This document shows positions 25,484-35,840 of a stretch of DNA of 64,000 bases, in pieces (position 1 is the stretch's first letter; every line of letters begins with the position of its first letter). The stretch spans positions 1 to 64,000 of the forward strand of contig JAPPFP010000014.1 in NCBI GenBank assembly GCA_028877275.1. Direction: 5' to 3'. The DNA comes from Acidobacteriota bacterium. GTDB taxonomy: Bacteria; Acidobacteriota; Thermoanaerobaculia; Multivoradales; Multivoraceae. Below the pieces are notes generated by a model that was not told the DNA's origin, ran no database searches, and worked only from the letters and a program-made list of their open reading frames with translations. The translations under genes and the position numbers were made by a program.

Positions 25484-28400
25484 TCAGTCCACTGTGAAGT
25501 GGATCACTTCCGTGAAGTCGTGATGCACGAAGTTGTGTGCCCGGTCATAGAGCGCCATGTCCGAAACGCCCCAGGTTCCCGGCGCGGAACCGGGCGGCAG
25601 GACGTACACGATCGTGTGCTCCTTCCACTTGCTCGGATCGCTCCGCGGAAAGACGTAGCCTCTCTCGTCGTCGTACGCCCAGACCTGGTGGGTGATCCCC
25701 TGTGGATCGAGAAACTGGATCGATGCGGACGTGTAGCCCGAGATGTTGTCGCGGATGCGAAAACTCAGCGTCACGATCGTTTCGCCGTTCGGCTGTTCGG
25801 GATTCGTGGGCTCCGCGTCGACCCGCATCCTGTTCAGGTCGAGTTCGGGCGGTTCGATGTCGGGGTTGGTCGTGCTGAGCCGGATCCGCTGCGGTTCTTC
25901 GTCCCTCGCCTCCTCGGTGAACCTGGCTCCATTCCAGTTGCCGCCCTGATCGACCATGTTGATGTAGTTCAGGGAGTACCTCGAAGACGGCATGTAGTCC
26001 GGCATCAGGAAGACCACCTTGCACAGCTTCTCGGCGGGTCGAAAGTCGCCGTACTCCTCCAGACGATACGTCGTGGGAACCTCGTCGTTGACTGAGGCAT
26101 AGCAAGCACCGCGCTCCCGCATGGAGTTGTTCTCGCTCACCTCCCAGCTCGCCTCGATCGACTGCACGACGCGACCTTCCACCGCTTCCCGGCCCACACC
26201 GAGACGGGCCGTGCCGGCCACGTACTCCGGCGGCGTCCAGTCCTCGAGGAAGTTGTCGATGTAGAGCTTCCATCCGAAGTCGTCGCCCCTCTGGAAGCGC
26301 TCGTTGCCGGCCTTGTCCACGATCTTGAGTTGGGTCGGAAGCCAGTACCCCGCCTTGCTGTGCCTGCTCAGCTTCTTCTTGCCGACGAGAACCGTTCCCT
26401 CCTCCATCCTCCTGCCGTTCTCGTCCAGGGGGTAGAGATACAGATCGAAGTACGTACCGATGCTGCTGTTCACCCGCGTGTACGCGTGGGTGGCGCCCTC
26501 GAGATCCCGGTCGAGTGCATGCAGCTCGATCTCGATGCGGAACCCCTTGTCCTGCCGGCCTCCGCCCGTCACGCTGATGTCTACGCGGCGAACCTTGCCG
26601 GGGAACACGTAGTCCGGAAACAGGTTGTACACCTGGAATGTCAGGTCCTCCCGGATCCGCGAAAGATACACGTTCCCCTGCATGATCCGGTCGCGCACGA
26701 ACTCGTACTTGGCGGCCGACCGGGATCTCAGCTTGTCCGGCTCGATGATGAAGTAGGAGATCGTCTCGGCCATGTCCTCGTTCGGGTTCTTCAGGTGCCC
26801 GTAGGCGGAGACGAACTCCGTCGTCTTCGTGGTGGACCAACCGGACGGACTCTGCGGATCCTCGTACCAGCCGCCGAGCCGGGCCCAGTCGTCGCGAGTC
26901 GTCTGGTCGAAGACGTGAGCCCAGAGAAAGTGGGCCTTCTCGTGGATCACCAGGCGCTGGATGTGGTCGACGTCGTGCGAAAGAAAGGCCGAGTCCATGA
27001 ACTCGATATAGCCGGCGTCCGGCCAGGCGACTGCCGGAGCTCCCGGGTACAGGGGATGGGGCGTGCCGTCGAGGCGTCGAACGACGTGCGTGAGGCCCTG
27101 CGTCTTGTGCATGCCGCTCGGAAACTCCTCGAGCATGTTGAGCAGCGTGACGATCTCCCACGGGTGGAAACGCTGGAAGCGGCCCGCACCCTCGCCGGTG
27201 GTCCATCGCGTCAGGGCGGCGTAGTCGCGTATCTCCGTCGTGACGCCGTAGCGTTCCTCGAAGATCCTCTCGTAGGCGTCGACGTCCCGGCCGTTGTCCG
27301 TCACGTAGCGCACCAGAGCGTGGTGCAACCGCTTCGAGAACCAGATTCCCCGCTTGCCGTCGACGGTCGCCACGCGTGGATTCGCGTTGACGAAGGCGGC
27401 CTCGGAAATCAGGACGGCAGGAGAAGGCCCGTCAGTCCGGACCTGGATGTCGCCCTCCAGGTACCGGGGCGTCAGCAACCACTGCGAAGCCGCCAGCGAC
27501 TGCGCGCCGTACGGGTCCCGCGTCTCCTGCGGAATGGAGCGCATCGTCGTCAACAGCCGCCACGCGTGCTCCTGCGACCAGGAGGCCTCGCCGGAATCCA
27601 CCAGCAGCATGTTGTAGTCGTGAGCCAGGACGTTCGCCGACGAGTTGTCCACCACCCTGACCGGCCCACCCTCGAACTCGATCTCATGCGGCCGGTTGAC
27701 GGCCGCCGAGTACTCGGTGCCCGCCGTGCTCTGGTCCTCCTCCCAGTGGAAGACGAACGGGTCCGTCGGAATTGGCGTCAGGTCGAACGGTTCGGTTCGG
27801 CCGCCGTAGGGAATGTCGACCAGGCGGGCCGGCGTCGTGCGGTGGCCGGCGGCGTGCACCTTGACGGCGTACTCGCCGGCGGCGAGGTTGTCGAACCGGA
27901 AACGGCCGAAGGCGTCCGGCGTCGCGACCCGGAGGACGCCCTTCGCGGTCAGTATCGCCTCGACGTCCGACCAGGCGCCCCGGTAGCCGACGACCTGGCC
28001 AGTGAAGGAGTCGGGCCCTCCCGGTTGCTCGTCGTCGGCACAGTCGAACGCCTCGAGGTCGCTCCTGGCCGCAGCCGTCCGGCCGAGGCTGTTCCTATGC
28101 GTCCAGGCGGCGCCGCCGCCGGGCGGCTCGATCGACAGGTTGAACGCGAGCGTCGTCACCGGCGCCACGAACACCCAGCGGTGGCCGTTCAGGGCGCAAC
28201 CGTCCAGGACCTTGACCAGCACCTCCGCGTTGTCGCGCTCGAAGAAGTACAGCAGGGCGGACTGGCTGGAGTCCAGACCGTAGTCCCGCGCCTGCGTCAC
28301 TACGACTTCACCGTCTTTCTCGTGTTCGACGCACATGCTCACCGTGAAGCCGCCGCCCAGGGTCGTCACCGGCCGAGGCGCGCAATCCGCGGCCGCACCG

Positions 28401-28987
28401 GCGACCGCGTGCCGGACATCCGCCATGGGTTCCACCAGCGGCGCCGCATAGGAGGCGCCGGGCCACGTCAAAGACGCCGAGGAAGCCGCCGCCGGCCCAC
28501 ACGGAAAGGCCGTCAGATCGCTCCTTGCCTCCGCGGTCACGCCGCCCCGGGGATTCCGGTGTACCCACCTCCTCCCCGTAGCCGCCTCCTCGACCGACAG
28601 GTTGAACGCCAACGTCGTCACCGGCGCCACGAACACCCAGCGGTGGCCGTTCATCTCGCATCCGTCCAGGACCTTGATCAAGACCTCGGCGTTGTCCGGA
28701 TCGAAGAACCAGAGCAGGCCCGACTGGCGTGAACCAAGCCCGAAATCGATCGCGTCCGCCTGCTCCGCCCCGCCGTCTCGCTCGTACTCGAAGCACATGC
28801 TCACCGCGTACCCGGGCTCGAAGGTGACCTGCGGCGACGACGGCACGCAGTCCGTGTACTCCCCCGCGCCCTGGTCGGCCGCTGCCGCGGGACCGCTCAA
28901 CGCCAGAAGCCACATGACGGAGCCGGCAAGCCTGGCGACCTGCGGCCTCACGAAGAAACGACTGAAGCACTCCATGCTCGCACCCAT
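25484..28987 (-). CDS. Large secreted HExxH protein, paralogue 1 (two FWFF domains, CarboxypepD_reg-like domain, metallopeptidase-like core)
   Basis: 1167 residues; the overall family is not known to me. Order: signal peptide (to about 37); two copies of the FWFF domain (about 45-155 and 175-300), each with LDGCxxNGHRWVFVAPVTT; a carboxypeptidase-regulatory-like beta sandwich (about 320-400). Then comes a large domain with HEKAH at 682-686 and NEDMAE at 736-741, a possible HExxH-plus-Glu zinc site of gluzincin type, and finally beta-rich Ig-like modules. It is likely extracellular. It is third of three tandem paralogues on the minus strand, 17 nt after paralogue 2. ATG 28987 is chosen because it begins a signal peptide nearly identical to that of paralogue 2. 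Peptidase activity is inference. Confidence 0.85.
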   Translation of the reverse strand: MGASMECFSRFFVRPQVARLAGSVMWLLALSGPAAAADQGAGEYTDCVPSSPQVTFEPGYAVSMCFEYERDGGAEQADAIDFGLGSRQSGLLWFFDPDNAEVLIKVLDGCEMNGHRWVFVAPVTTLAFNLSVEEAATGRRWVHRNPRGGVTAEARSDLTAFPCGPAAASSASLTWPGASYAAPLVEPMADVRHAVAGAAADCAPRPVTTLGGGFTVSMCVEHEKDGEVVVTQARDYGLDSSQSALLYFFERDNAEVLVKVLDGCALNGHRWVFVAPVTTLAFNLSIEPPGGGAAWTHRNSLGRTAAARSDLEAFDCADDEQPGGPDSFTGQVVGYRGAWSDVEAILTAKGVLRVATPDAFGRFRFDNLAAGEYAVKVHAAGHRTTPARLVDIPYGGRTEPFDLTPIPTDPFVFHWEEDQSTAGTEYSAAVNRPHEIEFEGGPVRVVDNSSANVLAHDYNMLLVDSGEASWSQEHAWRLLTTMRSIPQETRDPYGAQSLAASQWLLTPRYLEGDIQVRTDGPSPAVLISEAAFVNANPRVATVDGKRGIWFSKRLHHALVRYVTDNGRDVDAYERIFEERYGVTTEIRDYAALTRWTTGEGAGRFQRFHPWEIVTLLNMLEEFPSGMHKTQGLTHVVRRLDGTPHPLYPGAPAVAWPDAGYIEFMDSAFLSHDVDHIQRLVIHEKAHFLWAHVFDQTTRDDWARLGGWYEDPQSPSGWSTTKTTEFVSAYGHLKNPNEDMAETISYFIIEPDKLRSRSAAKYEFVRDRIMQGNVYLSRIREDLTFQVYNLFPDYVFPGKVRRVDISVTGGGRQDKGFRIEIELHALDRDLEGATHAYTRVNSSIGTYFDLYLYPLDENGRRMEEGTVLVGKKKLSRHSKAGYWLPTQLKIVDKAGNERFQRGDDFGWKLYIDNFLEDWTPPEYVAGTARLGVGREAVEGRVVQSIEASWEVSENNSMRERGACYASVNDEVPTTYRLEEYGDFRPAEKLCKVVFLMPDYMPSSRYSLNYINMVDQGGNWNGARFTEEARDEEPQRIRLSTTNPDIEPPELDLNRMRVDAEPTNPEQPNGETIVTLSFRIRDNISGYTSASIQFLDPQGITHQVWAYDDERGYVFPRSDPSKWKEHTIVYVLPPGSAPGTWGVSDMALYDRAHNFVHHDFTEVIHFTVD

Positions 28988-29004
28988 TCTGCCGACCCGC
29001 CGCC

Positions 29005-31662
29005 TCAGTCCACGATGAAGTGGATCACTTCCGTGAAGTCGTGATGCACGAAGTTCTGGGCCCGGTCGGCGAGCCGCATGTTGGCGACGCCCCAGGTTCC
29101 CGGCGCCGAGCCGGGCGGCAGGACGTGCACGACCGTGAGCTCCTCCCACCTGGTGGGATCGCCCCGCGGAAAGACGAGGTGGCGATCCACATACTGCACG
29201 TAGACGAAGTGGCTTATCCCCTGTGGATCGCGAAAGATGACCGCCCCACTCATGAAGCCCGAGATGTTGTCGCGCACACGAAAAGTGAACCTGACGATCG
29301 TCTCGCCGTTCGGCTGTTCAGGGTTCGTGGGTTTCGCGTCGACGCTCATCCTGTTCAGGTCGAGCTCGGGCGGTTCTGTGTCCGGGTTGGCCGTACGCAC
29401 CCGGATCCGTTGAGGCTCCTCGTCCCCGGGCTCGCTGGTGAACCTGGCGTCACCCCAGTTGCTGGCCCGATCGACCATACTGATGTGGTCCAGGGAGTAC
29501 ATCGAAGACGGCCTGTAGTCCGGCATGAGAAGGTTCACCCGGCACAGGTTCGCGTCGGGCTCGAAAGTCCCATACTCCCCCAGCGCATACGTCGAGAGAA
29601 TCTCGTCGTTGAAGGATGCGTGGCATGGCCAGCTCTCCTGCATGAGGTTGTTCTCCGTCACTTCCCAGGTCGCCTCGATCGACCGGACGACGCGGCCCTC
29701 CACCACTCTCTCCGGGCCGATGTCGAGACGGGCGGTCCTGGGAACGTACTCCGGCGCCACCCAGTCCTCGAGGAAGTTGTCGACATAGAGCTTCCATCCG
29801 TAGTCGTCGCCTCTCTGGAAGCGCTCGTTGCCGACCCTGTCCCCGATCGCGAGTTGGCCCGAACGCCAGTACCCCGCCTTGCTGTACCTGCTCAGCTTCA
29901 TCGTGCCCACGAGAACGGTCCCCTGCTCGATGCTCCTGCCGTTGTCGTCCTGGGGGTAGAGATACAGATCGAAGAACGTACCGACACTGCTGTAGACCCG
30001 GGTGGCCGCCCAGGCGGCGCCCTCGAGATCCCGGTCGAGCGCATGCAACTCGATCTCGACGCGAATCTCCTTGTCGTCCCTGGGTCCACCCATCACCGCG
30101 ATGTCGACGCGGCGGACCCTGCCGGGGAACACATAGTCGGGAAACAGGTTGTACACCTGGAACGTCAGGTCCTCCCGGAATTGGGAGAGATACAGGTTCC
30201 CCTGCATGATCCTGTCCCGGACGAACTCGTACTTGGCGACCGACCGGGATCTCAGCTTGTCTGGCGCAATGATGAAGTAGGAAATGCTCTCGGCCATGTC
30301 CTCGTTCGGATTGAACGCGTGCGCGTAGCCGGAGACGAACTCCGTCGTGCTGCTCGTGGACCAGCCGGACGGCTGCGCGGGATCCTCGTACCAGCCGCCG
30401 ACCAGGGCCCAGTCGTCACGGGTCCGCTGGTCGAAGACGTGCTCCCAGAGAAAATGCGCCTTCTCGTGGATCACCAGGCGGTGGATGTAGTCGATGTCGG
30501 ATGACAGGAAGGCCTTGTCCATGAACTCGATGTAGCCCGCTTGAGTCCAGGCGATGGCCGGCGCCAGTGGGGCCCAGGGATGGGGCGTGCCGTCGAGGCG
30601 CCGAACGAGGTGGGTGAGACCCTGGGTCTTGTGCATGCCGCTCGGAAACTCCTCGAGCATGTTGAGCAGCGTGACGATCTCCCACGGGTGGAAACGCTGG
30701 AAGCGGCCCGCACCCTCGCCGGTGGTCCATCGCGTCAGGGCGGCGTAGTCGCGTATCTCCGTCGTGACGCCGTAGCGTTCCTCGAAGATCCTCTCGTAGG
30801 CGTCGACGTCGCGGCCGTTGTCCGTCACGTACCGCACCAGGGCGTGGTGCAGCCGCTTCGAGAACCAGGTTCCCCGCTTGCCGTCCACCGTCGCTATCCG
30901 GGGAGTCGCGTTCACGAAGGCGGCCTCGGAGATCAGGACGACGGGAGAAGACCGGTCGGTCCTGATCTCGATGTCGCCCTCCAGGTATCGGGGCGTCAGC
31001 AGCCACTGCGAAGCGGCCAGCGACTCCGCGCCGTACGGGTCCCTCGTCTCCTGCGGAATGGAACGCATCGTCGTCAACAGGCGCCACGCGTGCTCCTGCG
31101 ACCACGAAGCCTCGTCGGAATCCACCAGCAGCATGTTGTAGCCATGGGCCAAGGCGTGCGCCGACGAGTTGTCGGCCACCCTGACCGGCTCACCCTCGAA
31201 CACGATCTCGTGCGGCCGGTTGACGGCCGCCGCGTACTCGGTGCCCGCCGTGCTCTGGTCCTGTTCCCAGTGGAAGACAAACGGGTCCGTGGGAATCGGC
31301 GTCAGGTCGAACGGATCCGGAGGGCCGCCCCACTGCGGGACGTCGACCATGCGGGCCGGCGTCGTGCGGTGACCCTCCGCGTACACCTTGACGGCGTACC
31401 GGCCGGCCGCGAGGCCGTTGAACCGGAAACGGCCGGAAGCGTCCGGAGTAGCGACCCGGAGGACGCCCTTCGCGGTCAGCAGCACCTCTACGTCCGACCA
31501 GGCGCCCTGATAGCCCGCGATCTCACCGGCGAGGGAATCGCGACCTTGTTCCGCCACGGCCCCGGAACCCGCCAATGCGAGCACACACGTGACGGAGCCG
31601 GCAAGCCTGGCGACCTGCAACCTCAGGAATAACCGACTGAAGCAATCCATGCTCGCGCCCAT
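29005..31662 (-). CDS. Large secreted HExxH protein, paralogue 2 (FWFF domains absent)
   Basis: 885 residues. The signal peptide (MGASMDCFSRLFLR and on) is almost the same as in paralogue 1. The protein then goes straight into the carboxypeptidase-regulatory-like domain (AGYQGAWSDVEVLLTAKGVL), so the two FWFF domains present in paralogues 1 and 3 are missing as a clean block. The metallopeptidase-like core is intact, with HEKAH at 399-403 and NEDMAE from 453. The C-terminal Ig-like modules match paralogue 1. Start ATG 31662 lies 16 nt after the paralogue 3 stop. A 185-nt stretch (30626-30810) is identical to 27102-27286 in paralogue 1. Function is unknown; secreted peptidase is an inference. 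Confidence 0.85.
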   Translation of the reverse strand: MGASMDCFSRLFLRLQVARLAGSVTCVLALAGSGAVAEQGRDSLAGEIAGYQGAWSDVEVLLTAKGVLRVATPDASGRFRFNGLAAGRYAVKVYAEGHRTTPARMVDVPQWGGPPDPFDLTPIPTDPFVFHWEQDQSTAGTEYAAAVNRPHEIVFEGEPVRVADNSSAHALAHGYNMLLVDSDEASWSQEHAWRLLTTMRSIPQETRDPYGAESLAASQWLLTPRYLEGDIEIRTDRSSPVVLISEAAFVNATPRIATVDGKRGTWFSKRLHHALVRYVTDNGRDVDAYERIFEERYGVTTEIRDYAALTRWTTGEGAGRFQRFHPWEIVTLLNMLEEFPSGMHKTQGLTHLVRRLDGTPHPWAPLAPAIAWTQAGYIEFMDKAFLSSDIDYIHRLVIHEKAHFLWEHVFDQRTRDDWALVGGWYEDPAQPSGWSTSSTTEFVSGYAHAFNPNEDMAESISYFIIAPDKLRSRSVAKYEFVRDRIMQGNLYLSQFREDLTFQVYNLFPDYVFPGRVRRVDIAVMGGPRDDKEIRVEIELHALDRDLEGAAWAATRVYSSVGTFFDLYLYPQDDNGRSIEQGTVLVGTMKLSRYSKAGYWRSGQLAIGDRVGNERFQRGDDYGWKLYVDNFLEDWVAPEYVPRTARLDIGPERVVEGRVVRSIEATWEVTENNLMQESWPCHASFNDEILSTYALGEYGTFEPDANLCRVNLLMPDYRPSSMYSLDHISMVDRASNWGDARFTSEPGDEEPQRIRVRTANPDTEPPELDLNRMSVDAKPTNPEQPNGETIVRFTFRVRDNISGFMSGAVIFRDPQGISHFVYVQYVDRHLVFPRGDPTRWEELTVVHVLPPGSAPGTWGVANMRLADRAQNFVHHDFTEVIHFIVD

Positions 31663-31678
31663 CTGCCGACCCGCCGCC

Positions 31679-34600
31679 TCAGTCCACTATGAAGTGGATC
31701 ACTTCCGTGAAATCGTGATGCACGGAGTTCTGGGCCCGGTCAGCGAGCCGCATGTTGGAAACGCCCCAGGTTCCGGGCGCCGAGCCTGGCGGCAGGACGT
31801 GCACGACCGTGTGCTCCTCCCACCTGGTGGGATCGCCCCGCGGAAAGACGAGGTAGCTGTCCGCATAAGGCGCGTGGACGAAGTGGTCTATCCCCTGTGG
31901 ATCGCGAAGGATGATCGCCCCACCCAGGTAGCCCGAGATGTTGTCGCGCACGCGAAAAGTGAACCTGACGATCGTCTCGCCGTTGGGCTGTTCAGGGTTC
32001 GTGGGTTTCGCATCGACGCTCATCCTGTTCAGGTCGAGCTCGGGCGGTTCCGTATCCGGGTTGGCCGTACGCACCCGGATCCGTCGAGGCTCTTCGTCCC
32101 CGGGCTCGCTGGTGAATGTGGTGACCACCCCAATTGCTGGCCCGATCGACCATCCTGATGTCGTCCAGGGAGTACGTCGACGACGGCATGTAGTCCGGCA
32201 TGAGGAAGTCCACTCGGCACAGCTTCCCGGCGGGCTCGAAAGCCCCGTACGCTCCCAGCGCATACGTCGAGGGAATCTCGTCGTTGACGGACGCGTAGCA
32301 TGGCCTGCCCTCCCGCATGAGGTTGTTCTCACTCACCTCCCAGGTCGCTTGGATCGACTGGACGACGCGGCCTTCCACCACTCTGTCCCGGCCCATGTCG
32401 AAGCGGGCGGTGCCGGGAACATACTCAGGCGGCACCCAGTCCTCGAGGAAGTTGTCGAGATAGAGCTTCCATCCGAAATCGTCGCCTCTCTGGAAGCGCT
32501 CGTTGCCGACCCTGTCCGCGATCACGAGCTGGAGCGGCAGCCAGTACCCCGCCTTGCTGTACCGGTTCAGCTTCTTCTTGCCAACGAGTACCGTCCCCTC
32601 CTCAATCCAGTTGCCGTTCCCGTCCACGGGGTCGAGACGGAGCTCGAAGAACGTGCCGACACTGCTGACCACTCGGGCGGACGCCCAGGCAGCGCCCTCG
32701 ATATCCCGATCGAGCGCATGCAGCTCGATCTCGACCCGGATTTCCTTGTCTTCCGTCGCTCCGCCCGTCACCGCGACGTCGACGCGGCGGACCTTGCCGG
32801 GAAACACGTAGTCCGGAAACAGGTTGTACACCTGGAACGTCAGGTCCTCCCGGATCCGGGAGAGATACAGGTTCCCCTGCATGATCCGGTCCCGCACGAA
32901 CTCGTACTTGGCGACCGACCGGGACCTCAGCTTGTCCGGCGCGATGATGAAGTGGGCGATGCTCTCGGCCATGTCCTCGTTCGGGTTCTTCTCGTGCCCG
33001 TAGGCGGACACGAACTCCGTCGTCTTCGTGGTGGACCAGTCCGACGGGCTGTGCGGATCCTCGTACCAGCCGCCGAGCCGGGCCCAGTCGTCACGGGTCC
33101 GCTGGTCGAAGACGTGAGCCCAGAGAAAGTGGGCCTTCTCGTGGATCACCAGGCGGTGGACGTAGTCGATGCCGGACGACAGGAAGGCAGAGTCCATGAA
33201 CTCGATGTAGCCCGCTCCAGTCCAGGCAATGGCCACGAACTCTGGGTGCCGGGGATTGGGCGTGCCGTCGAGGCGCCGAACGAGGTGAGTGAGACCCTGC
33301 GTCTTGCGCATGCCGCTCGGAAACTCCTCGAGCATGTTGAGCAGCGTGACGATCTCCTCCGGGTGGAAACGCTGGAAACGTCCCGCGCCCTCGCCGGTGG
33401 TCCATCGCGTCAGGGCGGCGTAGTCGCGTATCTCCGTCGTGACGCCGTAGCGTTCCTCGAAGATCCTCTCGTAGGCGTCGACGTCCCGGCCGTTGTCCGT
33501 CACGTACCGCACCAGGGCGTGGTGCAGCCGCTTGGAGAACCAGGTTCCCCGCTTGCCGTCCACCGTCGCTATCCGTGGATTCGCGTTCACGAACGCGGCC
33601 TCGGAGATCAGGACGACGGGAGAAGACCGGTCGGTCCTCACCTCGATGTCGCCCTTCAGGTGCCTGGGCGTCAGCAACCACTGCGAAGCCGCCAGAGACT
33701 GGGCTCCGTACGGGTCCCTCGTCTCCCGCGGAATGGAACGCATCGTCGTCAACAGCCGCCACGCGTGTTCCTGCGACCAGGAAGCCTCGTCGGAGTCCAC
33801 CAGCAACATGTTGTAGTCGTGAGCCAGGGCGTTCGCCGACGAGTTGTCGACCACCCTGACCGGCTCGTCCTCGAACTCGATCTCGCGCGGCCGGTTGACC
33901 GCAGCCGAGTACTCGGTGCCCGCCGTGCTCTGGTCCTCTTCCCAGTGGAAGACGAACGGGTCCGTGGGAATCGGCGTCAGGTCGAACGGTTCCGGAGGGC
34001 CGCCCCACTGCGGAACGTCGACCATCCGGGCGGGCGTCGTGCGGTGACCTGCCGCGTGTACCTTGACGGCGTAGCGGCCGGGCGCTAGGCCGTCGAACCG
34101 GAAACGGCCGAAGGCATCCGGAGTCGCGACCCGGAGGACGCCCTTCGCGGTCACTATCACCTCGACGTCCGGCCAGGCGCCCCGGTAGCCGACGACGTGA
34201 CCGGAAAGGGAGTCGGGACCTCCCGGCTGCTCGTCGGCGGCACAGGGGAACGCTTCCGGGTCGCTCCTCGCCGAGGCCGTCCGGCCGAGGCTGTTTGTGT
34301 GCGTCCAGGCTGGGCCGCCAGCGGGCGGCTCGATCGACAGGTTGAACCCAAGCGTCGTCACCGGCGCCACAAACACCCAGCGATGGCCGTTCAGGGCACA
34401 CCCGTCCAGGACCTTGACCAGCACCTCCGCGTTGTCGCGCGCGAAGAAGTACAGCAAGGCCGACTGGCTGGAGTCCAGACCGTAGTCCCGCGCCTGCGTC
34501 ACCACCACTTCGCCGTCTCTCTCGTACTCCACGCACATGCTGACCGTGAAGCCGCCGGCCAGGGTCGTCACCGGCCGGGGTTCGCAATCCGCAGCCGCAC

Positions 34601-35138
34601 TGGCGACCACGTGCCGGATGTCCGCCATGGGTCCCGGCAGCGAACCCCCGGACCACCTCGAAGACACCGATGAAGCCGCCGCCGTCCCGCACGGAAAGGC
34701 CGTCAGATCGCTCCTTGCCTCCGCGGTTACGCCGCCCCGCGGATTCCGGTGTACCCACCGCCTCCCCGTGGCCGTCTCCTCGACCGAGAGGTTGAACGCC
34801 AACGTCGTCACCGGCGCCACGAACACCCAGCGGTGACCGTTCATCTCACACCCGTCCAGGACCTTGATCAAGACCTCGGCGTTGTCTGGATCAAAGAACC
34901 AGAGAAGGCCCGACTGCGGCGAGCCGAGCCCGAAATCGATCGCGTCCGCATGCGCCGACCCGCCGTCCCGCTCGTACTCGAAGCACATGCTCACCGCGTA
35001 GCCGGGCTCGAACGTGACCTGCGGCGACGACGGCACGCAGTCCGTGTACCCCCCCGCGCCCTGGACGGCCGCTCCCGCTGGACCGCTCAACGCCAGAACA
35101 CACACGACGGAGCCGGCAAACCCGATTCTCGTGGGCAT
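31679..35138 (-). pseudogene. Large secreted HExxH protein, paralogue 3, with a +1 frameshift near 32130
   Basis: Reads as about 1152 residues once one base is removed. It has a signal peptide starting MPTRIGFAGSVVCVL (ATG 35138), two FWFF domains, the regulatory-like domain, and the metallopeptidase-like core with HEKAH at 666-670. Compared with paralogue 2, the segment encoding VDRASNWG (complement of about 32120-32150) has one extra base: GGGGTGGTC where one G fewer would restore NWG-VTTFTSEPGDEEP. Without correction the reading leaves the conserved frame about 155 residues before the end and stops at 31992. The downstream part to 31679 remains well conserved, so the lesion is recent, or a sequencing or assembly error. 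It is the first gene of the three-gene unit. Confidence 0.75.
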
Positions 35139-35184
35139 TGGAGGCAAGGATAACGCCTCAATACGACGAACGGGCGATCTAGAT

Positions 35185-35631
35185 TCAGACTTGGGCGATA
35201 GGTCGGCGATTCCTGGCGGTTCGCGACAGGGGAGCTTCCGGCCGCCAGGTACGCTCGATCCAGCTTCGTTTGTCGTCCGCGGACAGCAGAAGCGGCGGAT
35301 AAAGGATCGGTAGCTCACCGGCCGAGGAGCGTGCCGGATCGACGATCTGTGCGGCCTTGCTCCGAAGGGGTTCCAGCGCCTCCTGGTGGGAGTACGTCCG
35401 CTGCACACTGCCGGGAGTCGTCCGGTCGACGATCATCCAGTCCGAAGCCATCGTCAGCCAGTAGCTCAGCTCGCCGCGCTGGTGCGAAGAGAGCAGGGCC
35501 AGGGACATCAGCGTGTCTTCTCCGATCGGCAGCTCCTCGTCGAATCGCCAGCGCGTTGCCGCAGCGCGACTTAGCAGGCGAATCATGTCCGCGTTCGCTG
35601 TCGTGCCGGACCCCAACCAGAGAGACGCCAC
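35185..35631 (-). CDS. Unrecognised hypothetical protein (low confidence)
   Basis: 148 codons starting MASLWLGSGTTANADM. The segment to about residue 95 (RWRFDEELPIGEDTLMSLAL, then QRGELSYWLTMASDWMIVD) has protein-like composition with Trp and acidic residues, unlike antisense noise. The frame is open upstream of this ATG, and the adjacent small gene at 35649-35840 runs into it in another frame, so the two could be pieces of one disrupted gene. No family is recognised. It sits at the edge of the lower-GC region containing phage-tail-like debris. Confidence 0.4.
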   Translation of the reverse strand: MASLWLGSGTTANADMIRLLSRAAATRWRFDEELPIGEDTLMSLALLSSHQRGELSYWLTMASDWMIVDRTTPGSVQRTYSHQEALEPLRSKAAQIVDPARSSAGELPILYPPLLLSADDKRSWIERTWRPEAPLSRTARNRRPIAQV

Positions 35632-35648
35632 TCCCGGCCCCGCAGCGT

Positions 35649-35840
35649 CTAAGGGGTAGGCCGCTGACGGCCAGGTACGGCTCGTCCCCTTCGAGAGCCT
35701 GGTCCCCGCACTTCGGCCGCCCCGGGGAGCCGGAAGTGAAGGATGTAGCCGAGTTTCTCGGTCCTTCCGTCCGCCACGGGCACCGCGATCGCCACGGGAG
35801 TCGGGTAGGTCGCACCGGGGTCGGCCAGTCTGAATGCCAT
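35649..35840 (-). CDS. Small protein, possible phage tail assembly chaperone remnant
   Basis: 63 codons starting MAFRLADPGATYPTPVAIAV. The start is strongly supported: AAGGAG followed by 8 nt precedes ATG 35840. The first 40 residues (to HFRLPG) resemble the N-terminus of small phage tail assembly chaperones, which commonly open with a similar short beta hairpin. The remainder (GSRRGRAVPGRQRPTP) looks frameshifted: reading the next frame over gives the more protein-like KCGDQALEGDEPYLAVSGLP. I suspect a truncated phage gene; the family call is tentative. Confidence 0.45.
   Translation of the reverse strand: MAFRLADPGATYPTPVAIAVPVADGRTEKLGYILHFRLPGAAEVRGPGSRRGRAVPGRQRPTP

Noticed and set aside
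32110-32140. Programmed frameshift in paralogue 3
   Set aside because: There is no slippery heptamer and neither tandem paralogue has the shift, so mutation or sequencing error is simpler.
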